Below, piece by piece: positions 37,078 through 52,000 of a stretch of DNA of 64,000 nt (positions within the stretch are counted from its first letter, which is position 1; every line of letters begins with the position of its first letter). The position numbers were made by a program, and so were the translations under genes. The stretch covers positions 310,001 to 374,000 of the forward strand of contig JAVLUZ010000613.1 of the NCBI GenBank assembly GCA_036768485.1, in the 5' to 3' direction. The notes beneath the pieces were generated by a model, which saw only the letters and a program-made list of their open reading frames with translations, was not told the DNA's origin and searched no databases. This stretch comes from Mermis nigrescens. Its lineage: Eukaryota; Nematoda; Enoplea; Mermithida; Mermithidae.

Positions 37078-40000
37078 CTGTAATCGTAGTTACATACAAT
37101 CTAATAACTGAACAGTACAGATATAATCAGGGTCGTGTTCAAGGTGGGGGTAAGGCGGGGGCGGGAAAGAGGGGCCCCTGGGCCAAATCACTAATTTCGA
37201 AAGGTAAGATAAGGTATGGGAAGAAAAGAAAAACCACATGTTTTTGTCCTAAAATCTTCAAATTTTCGGCGCTTCGCGATTTTCCATAATTTTGAAATGG
37301 AAAAATGACCGAAAAATGACACTATCTATAGCCAATTGAATCAAAAAAATTTTCTTTCAAAGTTTGAATTTCATGATCCTAATGGATAGAGCACGTCAAA
37401 AATACTGTTCTTCGAGCTAACCGGACAAATTTCTGAGATGTAGACTAATTTATGTTAGGTCCGCTCCCCCTTGGCCGGATCCTGCATACGGGCCTGGATA
37501 TAATTCGTAATTAAAATGAAGTTATTTATGCTAAGGTTGTCAAGTTGTTTAACACTTCAACACGCAGTAACTATTAGCGAAATTTGGAACTAACTTGAAA
37601 GCAAAACTATATTAAAATTACATTTACCGATATTTAAGCAGTGATAAATCACCAAATTTTCATCAACACACCTTAATTACAAATTCCCTTGTTTATTTGT
37701 ATGTTTTGAGGTCGTCAGCCGAATGTACAACTCTTATTCTTTTAACAATCACTTTACGCAACAGGAGATCATCACATTCTCAACGTAAATCTTATGATAT
37801 GTTTTGTAGGTACTATCTGTTTTTAAATTCTCATGACTACATCGATTTGAAAATCGTTTTACCTCCCCCAGCGTCACCGACGTGTGTCAAGTGCTAAGAC
37901 ATTGAACAAATCAAACTACCCAGCAATTATGTGTCATATCCTAATTCGGTTAACACCATATGCAAATTTTTGGATTACTTTTTCTGCAGAATAGAGTCTT
38001 ATTCCAACTTCATTTGCATGAAATTTTCCACTTCTTCCTTTGTAAATTTACCAGGATAAATCTTATTCAGAGCTACTTGTGGTAAACATTTTTTGCAAAG
38101 TATATCTTACTTGATACTATCTGAAGCAGACTGAAATGCTCTACAAGACGGTACTATCAGACTTTTTAATCGTACCGTGAAGTCGGCTTTTGGAGGGGCT
38201 TAACATTTCGTGACATTCTGTACATAAACGCATAAACATATCAATTTAAGAAAATTTCAAGGAACGGTCACGACGAACCTGATAATTTTTAGATTAATCA
38301 AAAATAGCGACGAAAATGAACTTTCAACGCGTTATCATTTATAAATACGTATTTTAATTAGTCACACAGCTAATAAGCGACTCAGCAATAAGAGCGCTAG
38401 AATTCTTTCACAGAAGCAGCCTAGTGCATATTTGGCGTCCAAATTCGCATATTTTGGTTAGTTTAACATATAATTCAATAGTTCCAAAATTTGAACAAGC
38501 AATAATCACATTGATTTTTAAGACCATACTTTTCAGATGATGTAAAATAGCTTCGCAAAAAGTGGACATTTACGCCACATTTCCTACAAAAATCACTAAT
38601 CAGCAGCAGCAGCAGAAATGAAAGGAAAGTATAACGTATGTACATGCCTTATTCATGCTTACCGCGGTTATTTCAATCTTGGACGATTCAATGCCTGATA
38701 TGCTGGAAATCTAAAAATTACATACACGAAAATTTACAGGCAAAACTTATTTATTATCGGAAATAGAAATTGATAATTCTAAATCCAAGGAAAGCTGACC
38801 AAAATTCGTTAAAATTGGAAAATAACTAACATTCGAGCATCTTCCACAACGAATTTTTTCCACATCTGCAGGGTGTCTTATGTACATGCATATATCTGTC
38901 CAAAACTTCGTTCTTGCGCTACTCATGCAATTTCTGTTTAAAATAGGCAGAACACTGCCAAAAAATAGTCAAAGCAAAACAATTTCTTCGTCGCTAAATT
39001 GAACTTTTTTGACTTTAGTCAAAAACGGGAATCAATGCTAAGGGCATTATTTCCGTGAACTAAGGGCCATATGTTGGCAACATTTTAATAATTTTCAGCG
39101 CAACACCAGATGTGAATTTCGTCGAGTGTACTGATAAATCGATTCTTCAACAGATCAATGACCCGCTATCGTATTTAATAACCCTAGTTATCCAGGCACG
39201 TATCTCTGGGGGAATTGGGGGGCGGGGGGTTCGGCCCCCAAAATTGGGAAAAATCGGAAAATTAGGACTTTTTAAACGTTATTTTGTGCCAATTTTGGCC
39301 TTTTTGGGCTAAGCCCCCAAAATTGGTGTTGGTCCCCCCAAAATAGGACGGCCAGCTACGTGCCTGTAGTTATCATCTCCGTTCATCAACTTACATAAAT
39401 GCCATGCGATACTCATTTGCTGGCTTTTTATCAAGCCTATAGCGGCCAAAGCGAATATTGCTTAATATTAAACTGTCCAAAGATCGCATTTTCTATTATT
39501 TAGCCATATAACAGCTGATATTGTGGTGAAAGCAGGAAAACAAAGCAATATCACGTGACCGAAGTTTGTGGAAATGATGCGTATACGCGTTAATGCCCTC
39601 TCAAGAACTACTATGATTTTAAAAAAATTGACGACGAAAAATTGTTTAGTTTTTTAACTGTTTTAACAAATTTAAAACAAAAATCGAACGGGTGATGCAG
39701 GAATAACTATTAATAGAAACGTGGGACGCCCTGTAATTTAAATTGATAATAGGCATGAACGACAATAACATTCATCAAAGGCAGGGTATACCTACGCCTG
39801 AAAAATTGAAATTCATGACTGAATGCCATCTTTAGGATACTAGTAAGTTTTTTCTGCTTGGAAGACTAATATTCCCAGAAAAAACAAAAAGGAACAGAAG
39901 GCAAATAGCACAAGATCACAAATCTACCTTTTCGAACAAACTTTTGTATGTACAGTCAACAGGTAAACGTATTTCATCTAATGCGCCGTACGAGACTGAG

Positions 40001-43000
40001 TCAGGATGCCACCTGCGGATGAACAGTAGAGTGAAATCGTCTATGGGATCAGGATCTGCAGAACAAATTGAAAAATATACCGCTTTGCATTTGAAAATAA
40101 ATCAAAGGAACGAAAAATTTCAACAAAATCTGTAGCATGACAGAAAAAATATGAAAATGTCATTCAAAAAATAAAATCTTCAGGTGCGCAAGGTCAAACT
40201 TTCAGGACGGAAGGTGGGGGGGGGGGGAAAAATCGAAAATTACGAGATATCTAAGTGCTTCGTAAGAACGATTCTACAGCTTAAACGAGAATTTCGCTTT
40301 AAAACCATCGTTTTTGAGAATTTGTGGCAAATATACAGCCTTTTTGAATTCACGAGCATAGCTGATAGTCTTTTGGAACTAAAAATATTATAGAGTCCTT
40401 TTTTGAGGTTAAAAAAATCGCTACCAGCATATTAAATATCATTTTAGAATCAGAAAAGCAACTTAACTTAGTATGTCTGATTCACACGATGTTTCTCATC
40501 CAAGAAGAAAGCCTAGATAGCAGCTACTTTCTATGTTTTTAGCGAAGTTTTCTTCAGCGAAAATGACTATGTAGCAAAATTTTTATAAAGCTAATTGAAG
40601 TAATTCCTCCTCATACCTTAGCCCATGTATTTACCTTATGCAAATGAAAAAAAATCATTTTGATAAGAATTTCTTAATATGCTTGTACCGCACCCGTCAA
40701 CAAAATTTTGAATTTTCTGGAAAAAACGGTTTGTTGTTCATCTTATCAGTGAAAAGAGCCAAAAAGATTATAGCGTGGCACATCTATCTAAGACCAAAAC
40801 AATGAAGCAAAATTTTATTCTACACTATAAATTAAACTGCAGATTTAGCATCGGTATTCTACATATTTTCAATTGTTTTTCTTAATTTTATTACCAAAAT
40901 TTCTATTTACGTAAAACAATCTTTAAAACTCGCAAGAACGGCCCCCTTAGACTCAAAATTCTTTTGAGAAGGTTAAATAATACAGGAAAGATAATGAAAA
41001 TTAAAATTTCCGCAAGGGATTCTTATTTTAGGGTTTGTAGTGTCTTTTTCAGCAGGCAAGGAGTCAATTTCGGACAATATAAATACGAGATCTTAGAAAA
41101 ATTTTACATTGATGCTTTTACTTAATAAGGATATACGTATGCAGGACCGTATTTAAGGGTAGCGGGGGGCGCCCCCCCTTTGGCCGGAAAAATTTTTTGA
41201 AAGGTAAGATAACGCACGGAAAGATGGGAAAATCGACTGACTGTCTTTGACGTAAAATCTTGAAATTTTCGGCGCTTCGCACCGGATGTGAAGTATTTTC
41301 TAGTATTTTGACCCAAGCGCAACCAAAAAATGACACTTTTTCAAAGCTTTTCGAGTGAAAAGAAATTTATTCAAAAAATTTTGAAATATGTCGAGAAACG
41401 TCGAAAAATGCGGTTTTTGCTAGCTACCCTGACGAATTTTCCGATAGATAGATTAATTCATGTTGCGGTCTGTCCCCCTCCTTGGCCGGATCCTGGATAC
41501 GAGCCTGTATGTATGTACATAACATGCACTTATGGGCCTAGCGGGGAAACATGCAAGAGGGAGAGGGAGGCGATGGCAATTCCCCCACCCACAGTCAGCC
41601 GTTTTCCAACCTTCCAGAGCCAGAAAATTTTTTGACCCCCTCCCAATTTTTGAAAAAAATCGAATTTTTGGCCAAAAAAGGAATTCATTTACCCTCTTCC
41701 CCTAAAAATGGCCGGGTACCCACGAATCGACCGGGTACCTGGGCCCGGCCGGTCTTTAGGCGTCCGGGCCCGGTCCTGAATTATTATTCTGTTTAGCTTT
41801 TTTGGAGAATACTTGTGTGCGTTTTGCTGCCGATTAAGATTAATTCATTCTAAAAAATGTAGAAAACTTAATTGAAAGAAAGCTTAGCAGCAATGACCGA
41901 TTACTTGTAGATTAGATTATATTGTTGTTAATTACTCGCTCTCTGTTATTCCTTTTCTAAGCATTTTATTTCATTTCCTTAATGTTTATTTGTGCATACT
42001 AAACTCATGTCTGCTCACTTGATATTACGTTTATTTCCACTATTTATCTCAGCATATCATAACCAGGCTTCAAATTATTATTAGTTTTTATAAGTTCTAA
42101 AAAGATTTTACAGCTTCCCGAATTATTTTCAATTAAATTTTAGTCGCATTTTAAAGTATTCGAGCCATAATCTCAAACCTGCTTTCTTGATTCCTTCCTC
42201 CGATGATGACTAAACTTGTCAAAGGTTTGCGCTCAGCATAACGCAGCTTATGTAGCCTGGGTTGAACGACATACTTTTGCCTTCGTTTCAAAAGCTCAAT
42301 TACTCGCTATTTTTTCATAATGGATAAAAATGTTCGATTGCGCATAAAATGAATACTACCATAGTTACGCACGTTGGAAAATTTTTTATTCATAAACAAT
42401 AAGCTATATAATGAACGGATTTAAAAATATAAAATGCTTAATTTTCAATTAATTTTTCAATTTCTAATTTATTTATAATTTCTTATCCTAATATCTTAAT
42501 TTATTAATTAACTAAAGATCTTTTGCTCCTCATGTTCTTTGCTGTAATTTTCTGCACAAAAAACAACACTTGAATTGCGTGTACTGACCATTATGCGGAA
42601 CTCTGGGAGTTAAGCGAATCAAAGACAAAGATGAGTGAGGCAAGAAATTTGAAGTAATTTTTATGTCTCGAAGATTTACTTTGATTTTTACCAATTCGAT
42701 TTCATTTATAATTTGAATCAGTTCAAATGGTTTAGTGAATTTTTGGAGCTTCTTCCATTTTTTTCTTGTGGCATAAAATCTCGTCGTGCGCAACATCAGT
42801 TAAGACATTTTAATGCGAATGAATAAATGAATGACTTCAGAGTAGTGAGAAACAACTTTTTCAGTTTCAGGACAACGTCTGATCTGGTAAATTTGCAAGA
42901 ATAGAAAATGTTTTAACGAAATGTCAACCATGCTCCTAGAGTAAGTAAAAATTAGGATGCCAGAAATTTTCACTTACAAAACTCGCCACGAATGTTTACG

Positions 43001-46000
43001 CTTTGATAAGCTTCTAGAGCTTGTTAGGGTTATATCTTTAACACGTCGGTCCTATTTCCGCCCATGCACGACTGACGTGTTAAACATAAAGGCCTTAACA
43101 AGCTCTATCATCCTATGGAGCATATTAAAACGTAAACATCCGTGGCGAGCACTGTAAGATACTGTGGGGCGTGGAATAAAATTTTCTAAAAACCTTGAAA
43201 AAAGATCAATGCAGAACTGTCAATCTACATATACTCGTATTTTCTGAAACGTCACTGTTATCTGGCAAAAAACGGGCAATTTAGCACTACCTAATGCAGA
43301 AAGCTTCTTACGACATGAATGAAAATCGAGAGATTATTTCCATAATGTTCTTTTATGTAAAACCTGAAATATCTTCAAATAGTATGGTGATAAGCTAAGA
43401 GCTAATTGTTTAATACTAATTCCTTCAGTGCTTAGATAAATACTGCATACTTATACACCTGTCTGTATATAACTAACTACCGTGTTCTTGAGCATATGCA
43501 TTCATCTAGTAGGGATGCAGCGTAAAAAATATCAAAATTTTTGGCTAAAATTCACTAATAAGTGTCAAGAAACCCAATTTACCGCACGTAAAGTGCTACC
43601 ATACTTCATTCTAATACCCTAAATTTTAGATGTGCAGAATGTACGTTAGACTTATGGAGACCGCATTTGTACTAGTGTGAACAGACCATACATGTAACAA
43701 GGGGGTTGGGGGTATCCCCCATCCAAAGTCGGACATCCCTACCATCCCCCAAAGCCAGAAAAGCTTTGACCCCCTCCCCGATTTTAAGAAAAAATCGAAT
43801 TTTTTGGGCCGAAAATTGGAGGTCATTTACCCTTTAAAAATGGCCGAGCCCCCAAAACTTCGAGCCGTTATATGTATGGAACAGACTTATACAAAAACAA
43901 TGACCACAATTTACTGTATGATCATGTTTGGATTTTACCACCTCTGGCCACCTGTATCTTGCCCATGCATGATAACATGGTCGAAAACGTTAAAATATGC
44001 ACTTTATTTTGCGCAGGTGTTTACCTTCAAATATACATATTTCGAAATATAGTGTAATCAATTTTCACACCGCCCCTCCTTGAAAAATCCTGGGTATCAT
44101 TCTTACAAGGAATAGATACTGACAAGGGTAAAAAGTGAACACTATATTCGGTCTATTCGGAATAAGTTTTTTTATGAATCATACATACAAGAACATACAC
44201 ACTTTATTTAAGGTAAAGATTAGAGCTCTATTGGGGCCGCCTTTTTTACCGGGGCCAGGGCGTATGCCCCGGCGCCTGGCCGGGGCTTATAAACATACCA
44301 TAGAATGTGGTCATGTTTCATGCTGGAATTTCTTATGTAATATATGTGCCTAGCTGTTACGTGTGACATATATCGTAACAGTAGTGATAAAAAATGACAA
44401 TGAAATGATAAAATAATAATAAATATAATGATCATGATGATGATAATAATAATAATAATAATAGAATACATAAAAATAATTATAATTAGGTTCTAAGATA
44501 TCACCTTTACTCGAATTAAGATTATATTCAGTTAAAGAAGTTTATCTGGCTCATGGTGCATACTTGTAAGTTGATTATGACTTCATTGTAACTTTCTTCA
44601 CTCAGCTTTTTAGCTGTCTAGCCAAGCAAAAGAATTTCATGAGGCATTGTCTCGAGAAACAATTCGATTTTCAACTACGATTTTATTCAGCGAGGCGAGA
44701 TATAGAGTGAATTGCTCCCACATTTACTAGAGCTGCAACAAGCGGATGTAAGCTTGGGGGTTGAGAGAAAGGAAGAATTTCCTGGGGTAAATATGGTGAG
44801 ATTAAGGTCAGAAACGGACAAGAGTCAAGGCTTTTTCGTGAAAGTGATTGAAATCAACCGACTTAATATACTTTTTAAACCTTCCTATTCTAGCCATTTG
44901 AAAATCATTCTAGCCCGAAATGACACAATGAAGCCCAGATCAGACTAACCCCGGATCGTAAATGCTGAGAAAATGCGACTGTGACTGTAAGTTATAACTT
45001 GACACCATTCAACACTGATTCGTGTTACATAGTGCAAACTTATTGCCTTCATTGATTGAACTAAGTATCAATTCCATCAGTTTTACTATCTCAAGAAAAT
45101 AAAATGCCTTACTTAACGTCTTTAACGAAATAAATGTGTGTATGATGAAATTATATCATTTTCATTCATTTTTGCAATCAATCAATCAATACAACAATTT
45201 ACATATAAAAACAATATTAAAATTTTCAGGCCCGGTGCCGGGGCCAACCCGGCCCCGGGGACTGGGCCCGGGGCCAGGCCCCGGTGCAGCTCTAGTAGAA
45301 ACATAAGTAGAAGTAAGAGTTTAAAGGCACTAGGAACCAGAACTAAGCATTTTAGGGACAATATCAAATAATTCAATTTTTATGTTTAGATATTATGTAT
45401 TTTGCTTACACTACTATGGATGAGATTTTGCATTACTATCAAACAGCACTTAAGCTGCTTTATGTTCAAAGTACATGAAAGGTTACACGTTGCAAACAAG
45501 AGGTACTACGTGATTAGGCAGGGAAAAGATAATAATGCAATATGCGCGTGAAATGACCGATACACACGTGTGTATAAAAAGGATATTATACAACATGATA
45601 TGTATAATAATTTTGCAATAATTTATAAGAATTTATAATTTAATAACGGAATAATTTTTGCAATAATTTTAATAACTGAATGATTTCCGGTAAAAAACAC
45701 AAAAGACGCATAAAGAAAGCAGAGACGAAAGGTAGGCCATATGCTTACCATTTAAAACTTGCACATGTATCTCAGCAGTGTTCCATCCGCCTACTTTATC
45801 AAATAATGCTCGATGGTTTTTAATGAATTCGACCCTGCTTTGAACCATATCACGGAATCTAATTCTAGAAAATAAATCGACAAATAGGCTGCAACCGAGC
45901 AATAAATAAAATTGGACACGGGAGGTTCATCATGTACCAGAGGGATGGGGATCAATCCAACACCCAAAATCGGTCGTTCCCGCCATGCCCCCCAAAGATC

Positions 46001-49000
46001 GAGATTTCTTTACCCCACTGATTTTTTTGGCAAAAACTTGCGTTATCAGGCTATTTCTGCCACTTTGACTTTACCCCTTCTAAAAATATCCATCTACCTC
46101 CCTAACTGGAATTATAATCCAATGAGTTAAATGGCAACGCATATTATATCGCATAATTTATCAATATGTAAGTATAAATTACCGCGATAAAAATTTATCA
46201 CTGGCCCAGGCTGATTTTCCATCAAACCGTATCAGTTTTATCTCAACAAATGATATTTGCAAACAACTTAAGAACTTCGACTTTGTGAAGAGGTGAGGTG
46301 AGTTCAGCTTGTCAGGCAATTTTCACGGAGGCGATAATATTTTGTGAAGATTGAAAATGCTAAATTTTTGATGAAGAATTTTGAAAACATGGATAATTCT
46401 TGGCTACAAAGTGAAAGGAGCTGGAAAAATATTTTTCGAAAAAAGGCCCCTTTGCATGTACATTTACGAAGAAGGTACCCAAGAGTCATTGTCCAGTAAA
46501 TTTAATTAACGATACCAAAATGTAGTACAGTACATGCATGTAAGAGGGAGAACGGGGGATCCCAACCCAAAGTTGGACGTCCCCCAATCACCTCCAAAGC
46601 CGGAAAATTTTTGACCCCTGATTTTAAGAAAAAAATCGAAATTTTTGACCATTTTTAAGTGTTTTTGGCAAAAACATTTGAGGTCAGTACCCCCTCCCAA
46701 AATTTTGAGCCGTTACATGTATGGTACAGTAATGCACTTGGTACGCTAAAACTGTGTTTCGACCAATAATATAACATCTTAATCTCTGACAAGCGAAATA
46801 CAAAAGTTTCAGAATAAGGCGCTAAGCGCAGAATAATTTTCATATTTTTCCCCCTTTCAACATGTCAAATTTGCACCTTTTTCGTGGCTGAAATACACAT
46901 TTATGCATATTTAAGCTTAAAGTGAAGTGTGTACAGCATATGTACGTGTCTTGGGGGGTTAGACCTCTGCAAATAGCTGCTGACCCCCTCCCCCCGCAAA
47001 ATAACTGCGACCCACCAGAATTGTCGATTTTTTTGATAGAAGTGTGAAAAGTGCGCTTTTTAAGGCGGTTTTGGCTCCACAGTCTCAAACTTTCGGCGCT
47101 TCGCACCATTTACACATTTTTTGACTACATTTTGCTTAATTTTCTCGATTATTTCAAATTTTTTCCACCCGACGTTTTTTTAACCCAAAGAGGCACTTTT
47201 TAAAAATTTTCCATCCCGACCCCCAGAATTCTTATGCTGTACATGTATGATGTCTCTAACAGATTTCCATTCGACATAATGAACTCCTTATTGCACGTAT
47301 GCGATACGCATAAATAAAAATCAGCGATACCACAATTCAATGCTTCAAAATTATAAATTGTAAGCGGGCGACGTAAAAACAATGGGCAAAATTGATGTCA
47401 AACTTCGAGCTTTAGATTAACGACTTCAAAACTAAATAGCTAAAAAATTGATAAAAATACTTTAAATGCAATTTTTAAGAGCAAGTTTCGGATCATCCTA
47501 AGAATATAATTGATTATTTTGTTACCGGTCTACAGTAGCGTCAATATTTCTTTTGCGTTTTAACAATTTGCACACTCGTCTTTTAATATTGGTAAACGAG
47601 TGCCTTTTGCATATAACAAAATCGGCCAAATATTCGTCATGCTTAAACAAACTTTATGTATTAATTTGAAAAAAGTAAAATGATCATTGTAGCCGGCGTC
47701 TCACCTTCAAGACATTGTGATCAAAAGTAAATAACTTCACTAAATATTCGCCGCTCTTCAGAACACGACCCAGTTTGACGCGAAGCTTAACAAAACAGGA
47801 AACTCAGAATGTGCATGTTATCGAAATATTTAGGTACCTCTCAAATTGAAGAAGATATAAAAAATAAAAATCATGAGAATTCAATAACTGGTCATTTAAA
47901 AAATCTTTTAATATCCGTTGGAATAAAAATATAATTAGGGCCATATTTACGGGGGGTAAAAATTATCAATTATTAATTATAAAAAAATTTATTAATTATA
48001 AAAATCATCCACTTTGGCCAAAAATAAAATGTTGAAAGCTAAGATAATGTATGGAAAGCAGCATATGCACTATTTTTTATTGACATTTTAGAACTAAGTA
48101 CACATACATATGGGTAAAAAGCTTGGTAAGTATTTCGTAATAAAAATTCTAGAATTATAACTTCCTCGCCCCAGAAAACTGTCTCCAATCGTCAGAAATA
48201 ACAAGCCTACACCGACCACCAGAATATAATAAACTATAGCCAAAACATATACTATTTACAAAAATTATAATACAGTCGAATCTCGATAATAAACACTCGG
48301 ATAGTAGACATCCCCGCTTAATAGACACCCTTTCCTTCGGTCATTGCCAAAGTGCTATGCTTTATCACAGTTAGAAACTCGGTTAACGGATAATAAACAC
48401 GGCTTGGCAAGACCATGGCAACAAAGACTACATGCTAATGACCCCGGTTAGTAAACACTTGACTAAAACACAAGACTAAACGACAGTATACTTCATTTTT
48501 CGTCATGTTAGCCGGTTAATAAACACATCCTTTCGGATATTAAACACGCTTTGTGCACAGTGAAGATCAAGATCACTGATATTCAGCGGGGTTCTGCCGT
48601 GTTTCAGCACCTTTGGCTATGATAGTGCTATAAGGCATATAGAAGTATATAGTGGTCAACTTGATTTGAAAACACACTTGGTTAGTAAATACGGAACCCT
48701 TTAATCCTCCAAGGCGCTTATTTACGGGGTTCGACTGTACATAGCTAAAGCAGTACACTGAAACAAAATAAACGAGTTTAACAGCATCGACTTACAGCAG
48801 AAGCGCCTCTCGCCTCTTTCATGAAGTCTGTCATTGAGTTCCACTGGAACTCTGAATTACTGGAGAATACTTTAATGATCTAAAATGAAATAAAACAATT
48901 CATAAATCATTGAAAGCGCACGTACACACATATTAACGGTTCCAAATTATAAGACCGCTTTCCCGAATATGCAAATGGCGATAGCACACTAATTTAAATG

Positions 49001-52000
49001 GTTCTGCAACTGTCTCCAATATTTTTATACATACAACACATTAAAACTCAATGGCAATAATCGGTAGGGAATGCGATTTTTCCTTCTTGAAAATAGCGGG
49101 TGCAAACATCACTTAGCTTAAGAAAGTATATTGCATGTTGCTTTCTTCGCATATGCACTAGTCACATCAACTTACTGCACTACCCTCCATCCTTTTAATT
49201 TGCTTGCTTCTAATTCAAATGGCTAATTAAAGTGTTTGTTGTCATACATGTAATGATTAAAATTTTTGGGTGAGGTCACCGGCAATTTCCAGGGGTAGGA
49301 GTAAATGATCTTCAATTTTTGACCAAAAAACACCTAAAAACGGCCAAAAAACACAAGTCATTTCCTAGAACCAAGGATGGGGGTCAAAAATTTTCCGACT
49401 TTAGGGAGATAAGGGACGTCCAACTTAGGGTGAGGGGACGATTGATCGACCGAGTACCCGGGTCCGACTGAAAAGGCCCCGGGCCCCATTAAAAACAAAG
49501 TTTTAAAACTTTTAAAACTTAATGTGCTCAAATGGGACCATCACGTTAGCAACATTGCTCTCTGAAAATCGATTAAAATAGCTAGTGCGGACTATTTTAG
49601 GCCTTTCTGTACACATCTGATCATCGTAATATCGTCCTAGCTCTTATAAATCAAGTTCATACATATTTGCTATTTACTTTAGCTTTTCTGTGTTTTTATG
49701 CGTCATTTTACGATGAATTACTGCAATGCAAAGCAGCTAAGAGTCTGATATGCATTTATAAATGTAAAAACTGTGCATCATGAATAGTGATCGATCGTTA
49801 CAGCATATGTAGCAAGTGGTCGCACTGCAAAGGTTTATAACCAAAAACATTCCATCCAGTCGCGGAACTGAAGTAGGAATCAGCTAAGATTTAAGATTTA
49901 TTACAATTCGGTAAGATTTCTGTCACACACAATAACAAACTAAAATTATTTTATGACATCTATTATTCAATTTTGTAGCCAGCCATATTCTCACGTTTCA
50001 TCCCCTTAAACATACATATATTGCAAGTTATTTACAGAAGTGTGCTGACCACAGGCATCAGTGGATCTATGATTTGTTAGAACATCAAGCCGAAATTATG
50101 GGATGCAGCAGGAATCAGCTGATTTAATGAGTGCTTAATATTTATCTTGCCTTTTTATGATAATGTAACACAAAAAGCGCTCGGAAACTCGGAAGGTCTA
50201 GGCAAAGAACGCCAGAATCACTAAAATTAAGCTGCTAGATCCTTTTTAATTATGCACATGGAATAAAATAAATGACTTTGCTGAGAAATGAATTGGTGCA
50301 AAGCGCCCAAAAATTTTTTAATCACTTTGATGACTGTGGAAATCGAAGCTGCTTGTTTGTGTCAAAAATACTGCTTATGAAAAATCAATTTAATTATTCT
50401 TTAAGCTGCAGTCAAAGTTATGGAAGGTGAAAAATGGTCGGAATTCCCAGCATCAATCCAGACCTGGCGTATAGCTCATCTAAATTTAATTTTAAAAATA
50501 TATACTCTAATGGCAAACTTATCTATGATAACAGCTAATCTAAATTTAATGTTAGAAATATATACATAAATAGCAAACTCTTATAATAAAGCGTTATCTT
50601 ACCATTATGATAATATCTTGTTGTCCTAACCTATCTTGAATCTTAAACTCATACTTAATTCAAAATTTTGTATGTATTTTTGTCTTACTATATCTGTCTA
50701 AACCTAGCACATATATTATTTATTGAAGTTTTTAGTAATTATACACATATGTATACCGGCTATACGTAAACATATACAAAATCGTCAGACCTTAATAAAA
50801 ACCTACATTAGTACATAGCTAAGCCCGAGCCTAGTTTTTTGAAGCCCGGTCGATCACAGGATGGGATTTCCTCCAAACCCTCCTATTTTATGTACGAGTA
50901 TGTTTGTTGTCTTTGTCCATCTGATTGATAGAAGATCGTGAACAGCGTTGCTTAATCTTAGAAAAGTGTCTGAGGAAGAAAAGGCTCAAAGGAAAGAATG
51001 GAGATTAAAATAGGAATGAGAAAATATTGTTGACATCCAGCTGGGCATGATAATTACTCCAATGAGTACTTTTTGCATGGTACTTATTCGCACAAGTGCC
51101 GCCGAAATGGTGCAAACATATGCACGTCATTTATAGATCGTGGTATTAAGATTAATCCACGAATTTCGTTATAGAATTTAATCATATTTTAGCTACACGA
51201 AGGCTGATTCCTTCGCATATTAACAGCTACGTAGATACATAGCATGCAATATCAAATTTTGTCATCTTTGCGCTTAGTTTTATAAGAATTAAATAATGCG
51301 ATCGGCACAAAGGTCGAAAATGTCGAACAGTTTTATGGTAAAAAGGGCATTGGAGAATTAAAATCATGTTAAGCCCATTTTTTCCATTGATTCACACAAG
51401 CAAAAGTAAGCATAAGTCAATCAAACACATAACATTTTAGGATAATTCAGTTTTTTACAAATAAAAACCGTAGTTTTTCCTAACTCACTTTGAATTGGTC
51501 AGGCTTAACACCGACGAAAGAAGCTAATTTTGTCTTGAAAGTGCTCAGCATCATGCGGCCGTCACACTGTACGCGGCAAACTTAAAAAAACAGAACTTGA
51601 CAATGACGTCGATCAAAAACTACAGAAATTGTTCACAAGAACAAAAACAAGCGCACAGATCCAGTGGCGGATCTAGGATTTTCCTAAGGGGGGCGAAACC
51701 CTAACTTTTCTAACAACAGTAAAAAATAGGTCCCAAAAGTTGCCCTTAGCGCATGAAACATCGTTTTTTCGGTGTTTTGCATTGTATACTATTACTTAAA
51801 ATCACTTTTGACGCAATATTTATTCGAAAAATTTTGAAATTTTTGCCGATTTTGGGCACAAAAAAATCATTAATATTTTTTTACTTTGGTGAAAATCTGG
51901 CGCAAAGCTCCGAAAAATTTGTGAGATTTCGGCAAATGGACGTTTAGAAGCGAATTTTTGATTGAAAATAGAAGAAAAGTAAGCTAAAATACCTATTTAT

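Larger units (their letters stand above)
40056..45748. other. USP47 intron 9 with embedded elements
   Basis: A 5.7-kb intron holding the F copy at 41142, D copies at 41549 and 43687, the palindrome at 42973 and the GC-ended element at 44221. The remaining sequence shows no exons. Confidence 0.7.

Noticed and set aside
46304..46489. A minus-strand frame of 61 codons between USP47 exons, considered as the missing exon
   Set aside because: None of the frames matches the expected domain, and the frame closes before a usable donor in the right phase.
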